Positions 44,199 through 51,737 of a stretch of 64,000 nt of DNA are shown here, in pieces. A program made the translations under genes and the position numbers. Under the pieces are notes generated by a model. The model was not told the origin of the DNA. It searched no databases and saw nothing but the letters and a program-made list of their open reading frames with translations. Position 1 is the stretch's first letter. Each line of letters begins with the position of its first letter. This DNA is from Streptomyces hiroshimensis (GTDB lineage: Bacteria > Actinomycetota > Actinomycetes > Streptomycetales > Streptomycetaceae): contig NZ_BMUT01000008.1 of the NCBI RefSeq assembly GCF_014650335.1, positions 25,658 to 89,657 of the forward strand, written 5' to 3'.

Positions 44199-45089
44199 TC
44201 ACTCGGCGGACTGCCCCTGCAGTCCGGCTTCGGGACTAACGACGCCGCTGGACGACTCTTGGTTCGCGTGAGGCGAGAGAGGCGCGGAACAGAACACGCA
44301 GCGCTCGCCGATGAGCTCCAGTCCGCACCACGGGCACGGCTGCCGTTTCACGGAGGCGACCAGCTGCGCGAGCACCGAAGTATCCCCGATCCCCGCGGCG
44401 AACTCGACCAGTTTGCCCGTACCCCACCAGCGGAGGGACTCCTTGGGCAGCTCGGCCTGGTGGAGGGACTGGACGGCCCAGGCCGGTGCGAGGGCCGAGG
44501 TGACCCAGTCCGAGGCGATACGGCCCTGAGCGACGGTCAGGTAGGTGCCGAACTTCGGCCCGGCGAGCATGCCGCCGTCCGCGCCGATTTTGATCAGCTC
44601 CGGCGTGGGGCCGGCCAGGACACCGAACTGTGAACCCGGGACCCAGGACTTCGCATGGGCCTTCAGCCCCACGGCCACGTGGTCGAGCTTGGCCACGGAG
44701 TTAAGCAGGGCACCCGCGTACAGGTAGTGCGAGAACAGCAGTGCCGCCGACCCGACGACGCCGGCACCGAAATCGAAGACGGAGATCTGACGCAGCTGCC
44801 GCGCGAGCACGGCCAGCGCCAGGGGCGGCAGATCCACCCGTACCAGTGCGATCCTGCCGTTCTCCAGGACCGAACGGATCGTCTGGAGCCGGCGCTCGTG
44901 GGGCACGGCGAGGGACGCAGGGTAGAGCACGATCACGTGACCGCACTGCTCCACCAGTGCCTGCACGGCGGCGAGAGCGTCGTCCAGCGACTGCTCGCCC
45001 GGAGGCTGGAGCACCGCTGCGGACGGCGTCCGCCCGTCCAGCGGCGCCAGCACCAGATCAGGGCTGGTAACTGCTATCGCGGTCGCCAC
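44199..45089 (-). CDS. Tad-locus protein with C-terminal zinc ribbon
   Basis: A 296-residue protein of unknown function, first gene of the minus-strand Tad operon. Residues ~1-130 look like a Rossmann-type domain (LDDALAAVQALVEQCGHVIV, LYPASLAVPHERRLQTI). A central beta-rich region follows (SQFGVLAGPTPELIKIGADG). The C-terminus has a zinc ribbon CPWCGLELIGERCVFC. No membrane helix. The GTG at 45089 (VATAIAV) follows aggga. A gap of ~157 bases separates it from cpaB. A regulatory or scaffold role in the Tad machine is a guess from position. Confidence 0.8.
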   Translation of the reverse strand: MATAIAVTSPDLVLAPLDGRTPSAAVLQPPGEQSLDDALAAVQALVEQCGHVIVLYPASLAVPHERRLQTIRSVLENGRIALVRVDLPPLALAVLARQLRQISVFDFGAGVVGSAALLFSHYLYAGALLNSVAKLDHVAVGLKAHAKSWVPGSQFGVLAGPTPELIKIGADGGMLAGPKFGTYLTVAQGRIASDWVTSALAPAWAVQSLHQAELPKESLRWWGTGKLVEFAAGIGDTSVLAQLVASVKRQPCPWCGLELIGERCVFCSAPLSPHANQESSSGVVSPEAGLQGQSAE

Positions 45090-45314
45090 GTCTGATTCCC
45101 TGTCCCCTCCGGACGCCCCGTGCTGCAGGCGACCGCAAATCATTCTCCCCCGTACAACTGCAGCAGCACTTTATCCGCGTCACGGGAGCGCGGAGAACAC
45201 CATCCCATTCCCCTGGCGGGGTGCTTTGAGAGCCTCAGGTATGGGCAAAGTGGGGCAAGTTATCTCCGATGTCGAGGGTATGGCTCCGGCTCGACTGCGC
45301 TGCTTGAGCCGAAA

Positions 45315-45710
45315 TCAGCTGAACGCCGCCGGGAGGAACGCAATCCAGACAGCGCCCCCGACCAGCAGGCCGAAGGCCGGGAGCAGGATGGGCGCGATGT
45401 CATCACGGCTCGCGATCGTGGCCGTGCGCTCCGGGTTGGCGGGGTCGTAGTGGACGACCGTGCGGTAGCCGCGCTGGATGCCCTGTGCAACGTCCTCGGA
45501 AAAACGGATGCGCCGGCCGTCGGCGGCGTCGAACTCGAAGACGTGGTGATAGGTGGTGTCGTCGCGGCCCGAGGAGATCTGCACCTCCACGCACTCCGCC
45601 TCGGCCTTGAGGCCGTACCGCATCACCCTGAAGATCGTCAGCAACCGGTGCAGGAAGTACGCCGGCAGTACCCACAGGCTGATCGCTCCGGCCGCCGCGA
45701 TCTCCGTCAA
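45315..45710 (-). CDS. DUF3592 membrane protein, cassette B
   Basis: A 131-residue protein related to those at 29831 and 51218: N-terminal helix (AAAGAISLWVLPAYFLHRLL), core YHHVFEFDAADGRRIRFSED and RTVVHYDPANPERTATI, C-terminal helix ILLPAFGLLVGGAVWIAFLP. The TTG at 45710 with a ggggg site upstream is chosen; the ATG at 45764 would give 149 residues but lies inside the bidirectional promoter motif. It is divergent from giant gene B. Confidence 0.78.
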   Translation of the reverse strand: MTEIAAAGAISLWVLPAYFLHRLLTIFRVMRYGLKAEAECVEVQISSGRDDTTYHHVFEFDAADGRRIRFSEDVAQGIQRGYRTVVHYDPANPERTATIASRDDIAPILLPAFGLLVGGAVWIAFLPAAFS

Positions 45711-45756
45711 GATGTGCCCCCGTCGTAAACGATCTTTGGGCCCGGCGTAGGTCCGT

Positions 45757-45791
45757 GGGCCCATGACCGGGCAGTCTGCGCAGGCTAGCGT
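45757..45791 (+). promoter_or_regulatory. Tad-island promoter of giant gene B
   Basis: GGGCCCATGACC (45757-45768), 17 bases, TAGCGT (45786-45791). The core TGGGCCCA is itself a palindrome, and the minus strand carries GGGCCCACGGACC here facing the DUF3592 gene. The site may therefore serve both directions. Confidence 0.72.
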
Positions 45792-45827
45792 GGGCTGCAG
45801 GTGATCAAGAATAGAGGGCGCGCGGGC

Positions 45828-47837
45828 ATGACCGGCATAGGTGGCGGATTCGGTTCAAGAGTGGCAAATCCGCCGTACGGCGCACCGGTCCCACGGCGCA
45901 CCGGCCCCTTCTTCCCTCTGATCCGTTCCTGGGCCGTGGGCTTTCTCGTGCTCTACGGCGCCGGCTACCTGCTCGACCTCACCGGCTTCGGCGCCCTCCT
46001 GACGGACGGACGACTGTCCTCCCTGGCGTGGCGGCTCATGCTCGTCTGGGCCCCCAATCTCCTCTGCAACACCCTGGCCGGGTGGGTGGCCGCCCGTATC
46101 TTCCCGGAGACGCACAGGGACTCCTTTCCGCTCACCCTGCTCGCCGCACTGGGGGCACCCGTACTGACCGGCGCCGAACTCCTCTTCTCCGGGTGGGACT
46201 TCTGGGGTGCCGAAGCAGTCGGCGTCATTGCGGGAACGGCGATCGTCGGCGGTGTCATAGCGGCTGTCGCTGTCTTCCTCAGCGGTGCCCGCGGGGGCGA
46301 CGTCCACTACAACTGGGGCGACTCCGGGGTGACGGCCGTGGAGTACATCGGCATGCTCGTGGTGGTCGCGGCGGTCATGGTCGCTCTGGCTGCCACGACT
46401 CTCGGGAAGTCCGTTGCGGACGAGATCAAGGCGAAGATCTGTCAGGCCGTCGGAGGATCCTGCTCGACGGGTGCGCCGGACATTTCCGTCGCGAAGCAGC
46501 CGAATGAAGCCGCCTTCGAGCCGGGTCTGTGCAACACCTTGAACGTCACGGACACCGCGGGGCACGAGGTGAAGCTGGGCTGGTTCAAGATCGGAAATGA
46601 GTACGCCTTCCAGAAGCAGGACTTCATGAAGACGGTGAAGGGCTTCGACGGAAAGCCTCAAACCGTGCCGCGGTTCCGTATCACCTTCTCCGAGGCCGGC
46701 AAGGTCGGTGCGGGATGGAAGCCCAAGTTCGGCATGGAGGCCGGGAAGTTCGACGAGCAGCCGGCCAGGATGGAGCTTGAGGGCGGCATCAAGGTGACCA
46801 GCGGCGACACGTTCGAATTCGGTTCCGCCAAGGAGCGGGACGACTTCATGAAAAAGCTGAACGAGTACGCGGCCACCAAGAGTAGTGCCACGGGTGGGCG
46901 GGCGCATGAATCCCCGCGCGTGAGCAGCGACGCCGTCAAGCGCTTCTACAAGGCAAGGCGCGAGATCAACGAGGTAGTCGACGGCAAGAAGATCTCCTAC
47001 GGCACGGTTGCTGCGGAGGGCTCGGTGAACGGGTCTTTCGAATTCTCTCCCGACGAGGCCAAGAAGTTCACGGGGAAGCTGGGTGGAAAGCTGAAGGTTT
47101 CACCTTCGGTGACCGTCACCCATGACAGCATCAACAACCTTGAGGGAAGAACTTACTCTTACGAGCTCGAGAAGGCCAACAGCGCCGAAGCGAGCGGCGT
47201 GGGGCTCGGGATGAAGGGTGAGATCAGCAAAAAGCGCGCGGCAACGATAACGGTCAATCGCGAACCCGGTGGAAAGCTCAAGTCCGTCGTCATCACGCAC
47301 ACCATTCAGAGCAAGGGCAGCAGCAAAGCGAGTGGCGAGGCCGGCGGGTCGGTCAAGGAGGATCCCGCCACCAACGATAAGTCGAAGGGGAAGGTCAGCG
47401 GGAGCAGGTCGGACGAGGCCACCCAGACGCGGGTGGTCACCAACATGCTCAAGTTCGACGATTCGACCGACCCGGTTCTGCAGTCGATCGTGAACAAGGA
47501 CCGCAATATCGCCGATGACTGGCTGAAGGGTAATCGCGGCGGCAAGACGAAGCCCATCGAATCCATCTTTTCGGACGAAGCGCCGACCAGTGAGCCGAAG
47601 GACGGCGATGATTTCGAGAAGCTGATGTACGCGAAGGGCATCTCGAGTAAGGCCGACTATGCCGGTGTGACCGATGCCGCAGAATTCGGATTCGATGTCA
47701 ACCTCGGCATCGGAGATTTCGGCTACAAGGCTTCGTTCTCCAAGGAGGTGCAGCGCATCGGCGATGCCGAGTTCCTGGGCGGCCCCCGGCCGGACGGCAC
47801 GCGCGGCTATGTACCCTTCGCCCTCTGCTCCAAGTGA
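45828..47837 (+). CDS. Giant pilin-like protein B
   Basis: A 669-residue paralogue of protein A with the same plan at the same coordinates: MTGIGGGFGS start, four helices in residues ~31-152, prepilin site G167|VTAVE172-YIG, pilin helix MLVVVAAVMVALAATTLG, then KICQAVGGSC, LCNTLNVTDTAGHEVKLGWF, and an end YVPFALCSK. Its extracellular part contains many Lys/Ser/Glu residues and, from ~46850 to 47700, less GC-rich codon choices than neighbours. The ATG at 45828 is chosen by alignment with A and agaggg upstream; GTG at 45801 would be nearly leaderless and is an alternative. Confidence 0.87.
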   Translation: MTGIGGGFGSRVANPPYGAPVPRRTGPFFPLIRSWAVGFLVLYGAGYLLDLTGFGALLTDGRLSSLAWRLMLVWAPNLLCNTLAGWVAARIFPETHRDSFPLTLLAALGAPVLTGAELLFSGWDFWGAEAVGVIAGTAIVGGVIAAVAVFLSGARGGDVHYNWGDSGVTAVEYIGMLVVVAAVMVALAATTLGKSVADEIKAKICQAVGGSCSTGAPDISVAKQPNEAAFEPGLCNTLNVTDTAGHEVKLGWFKIGNEYAFQKQDFMKTVKGFDGKPQTVPRFRITFSEAGKVGAGWKPKFGMEAGKFDEQPARMELEGGIKVTSGDTFEFGSAKERDDFMKKLNEYAATKSSATGGRAHESPRVSSDAVKRFYKARREINEVVDGKKISYGTVAAEGSVNGSFEFSPDEAKKFTGKLGGKLKVSPSVTVTHDSINNLEGRTYSYELEKANSAEASGVGLGMKGEISKKRAATITVNREPGGKLKSVVITHTIQSKGSSKASGEAGGSVKEDPATNDKSKGKVSGSRSDEATQTRVVTNMLKFDDSTDPVLQSIVNKDRNIADDWLKGNRGGKTKPIESIFSDEAPTSEPKDGDDFEKLMYAKGISSKADYAGVTDAAEFGFDVNLGIGDFGYKASFSKEVQRIGDAEFLGGPRPDGTRGYVPFALCSK

Positions 47838-47866
47838 ACGAGCGAGCCGGAAGAGAGCGAGTTGCC

Positions 47867-48451
47867 ATGGTCGTCACCACGCCATCGAAGTCCTGCACCC
47901 GCCGTGCTGCCGTCACGATCGGGGCAGCCGCCCTCGCCGGCAGCATGCTCACCGGGTGCAGCGCCGAGAGCAGCCCGAAGGCGCCGGAAGGCTGGGGGAC
48001 TCTGGACGCCAAGCAGGTGGAGGTGTCCTACCCGGAGGGGTGGAAGCCTGTTCCTCCGGAGCAGGAGAAGAAGCCGAACACCACCGGCGTCACCCTGAGC
48101 AAGGACGGCGCCATCGTTGCAAGGATCGCCGTCCAGACGTCGTTCATGTGGGCCGGTGACCTCGATATGGCTGCGTCGGGGGCCCAAGCCACCTACGTAT
48201 TGGGCGGCGGGTCCAAGGATTCGAAGGACATCAAGCTCGGGGGCGTCGAGGCCCGTCGCATCGAATACGACCCCCGGGTGTCGAACGGACTGGATCACTC
48301 TCCTCCGGAAGGGACCACTCTCGACGGCACCGATGTCGTCGCCATGGACTCCAAGGACAGGCCTTTTCTGGTGCGCATCATCAGGAAACAGGGTGCCGTC
48401 TCCCCTTCCGACATCGACAAGATCGTGGAGTCCGTCAGAGTGACCGGCTGA
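47867..48451 (+). CDS. Lipoprotein, cassette B
   Basis: A 194-residue lipoprotein: RRAAVTIGAAALAGSMLTGC (lipobox LTGC), domain start EGWGTLDAKQVEVSYPEGW and end IDKIVESVRVTG, both shared with the cassette A and C proteins. A twin-arginine-like pair (TRR) precedes the hydrophobic part but the full Tat motif is absent. The ATG at 47867 is used; a GTG at 47834 overlaps the stop of giant gene B (GTGA) and could couple the two. Co-transcription with giant gene B is likely. Confidence 0.82.
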   Translation: MVVTTPSKSCTRRAAVTIGAAALAGSMLTGCSAESSPKAPEGWGTLDAKQVEVSYPEGWKPVPPEQEKKPNTTGVTLSKDGAIVARIAVQTSFMWAGDLDMAASGAQATYVLGGGSKDSKDIKLGGVEARRIEYDPRVSNGLDHSPPEGTTLDGTDVVAMDSKDRPFLVRIIRKQGAVSPSDIDKIVESVRVTG

Positions 48452-48489
48452 CCTGCCGGCCGAATGCGGGCCCCGGGTCGGCGAATTGG

Positions 48490-48516
48490 GGTCCCAGGGC
48501 CCAAGACCCTGGGACC
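48490..48516 (+). terminator. Perfect hairpin between cassettes B and C
   Basis: ggtcccaggg (48490-48499) pairs with ccctgggacc (48507-48516), 7-base loop, 39 bases after the lipoprotein B stop. It overlaps the GGGCCCAAGACC motif of the cassette C promoter, so termination and initiation elements are intertwined. Confidence 0.6.
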
Positions 48517-48532
48517 GTAGCGCCGTTAGCGT
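48497..48532 (+). promoter_or_regulatory. Tad-island promoter of giant gene C
   Basis: GGGCCCAAGACC (48497-48508), 18 bases, TAGCGT (48527-48532). Predicted start near 48539; the ATG is at 48572. Confidence 0.72.
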
Positions 48533-48571
48533 CCCCCTCACGTGATCACGCGAGGGGGAGGGGCGCGACGC

Positions 48572-50539
48572 ATGAACGGGGCAGGCACCAACTGGGGGCG
48601 CGGGCCGACGAGTCGGTTCGACGGCGATCCCCCGGCGTCACGGCTCGGAGTTCTCTTCTCCCTGATGCGTTCCTGGGCCGCCGGCCTCGTGGTGACGTTA
48701 GGCGCCGGATACCTGCTGGGCGTCCTCGCCCTGAACGCGCTCGCGACGCCGGAGCGGTTGGAGTCGTTCGGCTGGCGCATGGCACTGCTCCACGTGCCGA
48801 GCGTGCTGGTGATCGCACTCTCCGCGCTGGTCGCGGCGCGGCTGCACAAGGAGCCGTACCGCCACTCGCTCCCGCTCCACCTCCTTGCCGCGCTCGCCGT
48901 TCCGGTGGCGGTCACGCTGAGGAACCTGTTCGGCAGCTGGGACATCATCGTCGCCGAAGGCGTGTGGATGGCGGTGGCCTCCCTGGTCTTCGGCGGAATG
49001 TGCGCCCTGCTCCTGGACCGGTTGCTGGGAGGGCGAGAGGGCGAGCGCTCCGGCCGCCCATGGGACGACCTCGGGCAGACGGCCGTGGACTACATCGGCA
49101 CGCTGGTGGTCGTCGTCGCGGTGATCGCCGGACTGCTGGCCACCGGTGCCGGGGCGTCGATCGGCGGGAAGATCAAGGAGAAGCTCTGCCGGGCCCTCGG
49201 GGGCAGCTGCGGGACAGGCGGCCAGGCGGAGGCCGGCGGGAAGAAGGACGCCGACTTCGAGCCGCCTTTGTGCAACATCGCCACCGTCGCCGATACCGCG
49301 GGCAGCGAAGCCAAGATCGCCTGGTTCAAGTGGGGCAACGAGTACGGCTTCCAGCAGCAGACCTTCCAGTCGAAGACGGACGTCAACGGCGACGGCAAGG
49401 TCGACGGCAAAGACCAGAAGGTCTATCTCACCTTCACCGACGCCGCTTCGGTCGGCGCGACCGGGGAGTGGAAGCCGGGTCTCAAGGTCGGCAAGCTGGG
49501 CACCGACAAGGTCGAGCTGGGCGCCGGCGTCAAGGTCACCAACGGCGACACCTGGGCCTTCGACAGCCCGGAGCAGGCCGAGAAGTTCCGCAAGGACATC
49601 GAGGTGATGAAGACCTGGGAGACCGCCACGAAGTACGGCGGGATGGGCGGCGGCAACTGGTACTCGGGGTACAAGTACGCCAAGGAGCGGGAGAAGATCG
49701 AGAAGAAGCTCGGCGACCGGCACATCGGCTACGGCAAGATCGGTCTCGAAGGCTCGGCCGAGGCAGGCCTGAAGATCTCCGCTGCGGATGAGAAGAAGCT
49801 CTCCGCTCAGCTGGGCGGAAAGTTCAAGTTCTCTCCCGAGGTCACCTTCACGAACAACGACATCAACGGGACCAAGGCCTACACGTACTCCGCCGGAATG
49901 GAGTACGGCGGCAAGGTGGGGGCCGAGGCCGGTGGTCTCAGCGGCTCCTCCGAAGGAACGGTCGCCCGGACCGGGACCATGACCGTCACCCGGGACAAGA
50001 AGACCGGCAAGCTCACCCGCATCGACATGACCCAGACGGTCGACAGGAAGGCCAACGACGGCGGCAAGGCGAGCGGCTCCAAGGACAACGGGAAGGACGG
50101 GGCCGACAAGAAGGGCGGCGGCGCCAAGGCCGGCGGCAGCTCCAAGACGAACGACGTCGACGTCGTCACCAACTCGATCGTGTTCCCGGAAGGAAACAAG
50201 GGGGACGCCGACCGGGCCACCGCCGAGAAGTGGCTGGACGGGTCCGGAGACAACACCGCTCCGTTCACCTACATGTTCGGCGACCACGCGCCGACGACCC
50301 GGCCCGGCGACGACGACCGCTTCGGCCAGCTCCTCTTCGACAAGGGCATGTCCAGCAAGATGCACTACAACGGCGAATCGAGCGCCGCGGAGTACGGCTT
50401 CGACCTCACGCTGGGACTCAGCCTCGGCTTCAAGGTGACCACGGAGCACAGCAAGCAGAAGCTGGACGAGGCGAAGTTCCTCGGTGCGCCTGCGGACGGA
50501 AAGCGCGGATACGTACCGTACAGCTACTGCGCGAAGTGA
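48572..50539 (+). CDS. Giant pilin-like protein C (contains a TTA codon)
   Basis: A 655-residue paralogue of A and B. Four leader helices (SWAAGLVVTLGAGYLLGVL onward), prepilin-like site G168|QTAVD173-YIG with Asp instead of Glu at +5, helix TLVVVVAVIAGLLATGAG, then KLCRALGGSCGTGG, LCNIATVADTAGSEAKIAWF, and an end YVPYSYCAK. Residues ~260-270 (DVNGDGKVDGKDQK) look like a calcium-binding dockerin/EF-type loop not present in A or B. Leu43 is coded by TTA (48698-48700), the rare bldA codon. ATG at 48572 follows gagggggagggg. Followed by its lipoprotein and DUF3592 genes. Confidence 0.87.
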   Translation: MNGAGTNWGRGPTSRFDGDPPASRLGVLFSLMRSWAAGLVVTLGAGYLLGVLALNALATPERLESFGWRMALLHVPSVLVIALSALVAARLHKEPYRHSLPLHLLAALAVPVAVTLRNLFGSWDIIVAEGVWMAVASLVFGGMCALLLDRLLGGREGERSGRPWDDLGQTAVDYIGTLVVVVAVIAGLLATGAGASIGGKIKEKLCRALGGSCGTGGQAEAGGKKDADFEPPLCNIATVADTAGSEAKIAWFKWGNEYGFQQQTFQSKTDVNGDGKVDGKDQKVYLTFTDAASVGATGEWKPGLKVGKLGTDKVELGAGVKVTNGDTWAFDSPEQAEKFRKDIEVMKTWETATKYGGMGGGNWYSGYKYAKEREKIEKKLGDRHIGYGKIGLEGSAEAGLKISAADEKKLSAQLGGKFKFSPEVTFTNNDINGTKAYTYSAGMEYGGKVGAEAGGLSGSSEGTVARTGTMTVTRDKKTGKLTRIDMTQTVDRKANDGGKASGSKDNGKDGADKKGGGAKAGGSSKTNDVDVVTNSIVFPEGNKGDADRATAEKWLDGSGDNTAPFTYMFGDHAPTTRPGDDDRFGQLLFDKGMSSKMHYNGESSAAEYGFDLTLGLSLGFKVTTEHSKQKLDEAKFLGAPADGKRGYVPYSYCAK

Positions 50540-50584
50540 CGGGAGAGCTGCGACGTGACCGATGGGGATGGGAAGGGGACGGAC

Positions 50585-51154
50585 GTGAAGCCTGTGCTGC
50601 GCTCTCTCAAGGGCGTCGGGGTCGGCGCGCTGGCGGCGGTGCTGCTGGCCGGCTGCGGGAGCGAGAAGGATGCGGGTGCCTCCGCTGCCGAGGGATGGAA
50701 GTCGCTGGACGCCCAGCGGCTCACCGTCTCCTACCCGCCCGGCTTTACCGAGCTCGGCGCTGCCGACCGGGGTAGTCACACCGCGGCCGCGGCCACCCTC
50801 ACGGAAGGGGCGAAGACGGTCGGAAAGGTCGGTGTGCAGATCAACTTCACCACGGCCACGTCGGCGGAGATGGCGGCCATCGGTGCCGAGGCCAGCGTCC
50901 AGCTCGGGTCGACCCTCGGAGGACAGAAGAAGGTCGGTGTCCGGGGGACCGATGACGCCCGGCGCGTCGACTACGAGTTCACGTCCACCGGCCAGCAGAA
51001 CACGCCGCCGAAGGGGACCCGGATGACCGGGGTGGACATCGTCGGCATGGACAAGAAGGACGAAGCGTTCCTGGTGCGGATCAATGCCGTGAAGGGAAAG
51101 CTGTCCGAGGACGACATCGGCAAGATCGTCGAATCCATTCGGGTGACCGGGTGA
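50585..51154 (+). CDS. Lipoprotein, cassette C
   Basis: A 189-residue lipoprotein: signal RSLKGVGVGALAAVLLAGC with lipobox LAGC, then EGWKSLDAQRLTVSYPPGF and an end IGKIVESIRVTG as in cassettes A and B. Middle conserved pieces include GVDIVGMDKKDEAFLVRI (A: AVDVVGMDKSDKPWVVRV). The GTG at 50585 gives a proper short signal peptide and has gggaaggg upstream; GTG at 50555 is possible. 45 bases after giant gene C. Confidence 0.83.
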   Translation: MKPVLRSLKGVGVGALAAVLLAGCGSEKDAGASAAEGWKSLDAQRLTVSYPPGFTELGAADRGSHTAAAATLTEGAKTVGKVGVQINFTTATSAEMAAIGAEASVQLGSTLGGQKKVGVRGTDDARRVDYEFTSTGQQNTPPKGTRMTGVDIVGMDKKDEAFLVRINAVKGKLSEDDIGKIVESIRVTG

Positions 51155-51217
51155 CCGGGTGACGCGCGCGAGCTGAAGCCCGTCGACGTGGCCTGCTGAT
51201 GACAAGGGGAGATATCC

Positions 51218-51658
51218 GTGCAGATCTTCGAGGGAGAGACCGCCTCCCTGTGCTTCACGGCGGTGTTCTTCGGTCTCATCTCTCTCTCCTCCATGCGCCG
51301 CCTGTTCACAGTCTTGCGCGTGCTCCGGCATGGTGAACGGGCCCTCGGCCAGTGCGTCGATTTCCGGTGGAGCCGGAGCAGCGACAGCGACACGGCGACC
51401 AAGCACTTCGTCTTCGCCTTCCAGGACCGGAACGGCTGTGAGGTGCGCTTCGAGGACCCCGGCCGTGCCTTCGGCGGCATTTCGGTCGGGACCCCGGTGC
51501 GGGTGTCCTACGACCCGAAGGCACCCGCGAAGACCGCCACCATCGCGGACCGCAAGAACTGGGGCGCTGTGGCCGTGCCGGCCCTCTTCGCGTTGGTATT
51601 CGGGCTGTTCTCTCTGGGCATGCTGCTCTTTGCGGCCCTCCTCGCCGGAATCCTGTGA
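51218..51658 (+). CDS. DUF3592 membrane protein, cassette C
   Basis: A 146-residue protein: N-terminal helix (ASLCFTAVFFGLISLSSM), beta-rich centre (TKHFVFAFQDRNGCEVRFED, GTPVRVSYDPKAPAKTATI), C-terminal helix (ALFALVFGLFSLGMLLFAALL). Same family as those at 29831 and 45315. Only in cassette C is it on the same strand and in line with the giant gene and lipoprotein. GTG at 51218 follows aggggag. Confidence 0.82.
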   Translation: MQIFEGETASLCFTAVFFGLISLSSMRRLFTVLRVLRHGERALGQCVDFRWSRSSDSDTATKHFVFAFQDRNGCEVRFEDPGRAFGGISVGTPVRVSYDPKAPAKTATIADRKNWGAVAVPALFALVFGLFSLGMLLFAALLAGIL

Positions 51659-51695
51659 ACCGGACTGGGCCCCGTCACCCGCCCCTTGGGCCCCC

Positions 51696-51731
51696 GGGCC
51701 CATGACCCCTTCCCCGCCCGGTCCGTAGGGT
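51696..51731 (+). promoter_or_regulatory. Tad-island promoter of tadV (leaderless)
   Basis: GGGCCCATGACC (51696-51707), 18 bases, TAGGGT (51726-51731), and the GTG start codon 7 bases on. No ribosome-binding site precedes the GTG, consistent with a leaderless message. Confidence 0.72.
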
Positions 51732-51737
51732 CGTGAC

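Noticed and set aside
47153..47155. TTA triplet in giant gene B
   Set aside because: Out of frame (read as ACT-TAC); not a bldA codon.
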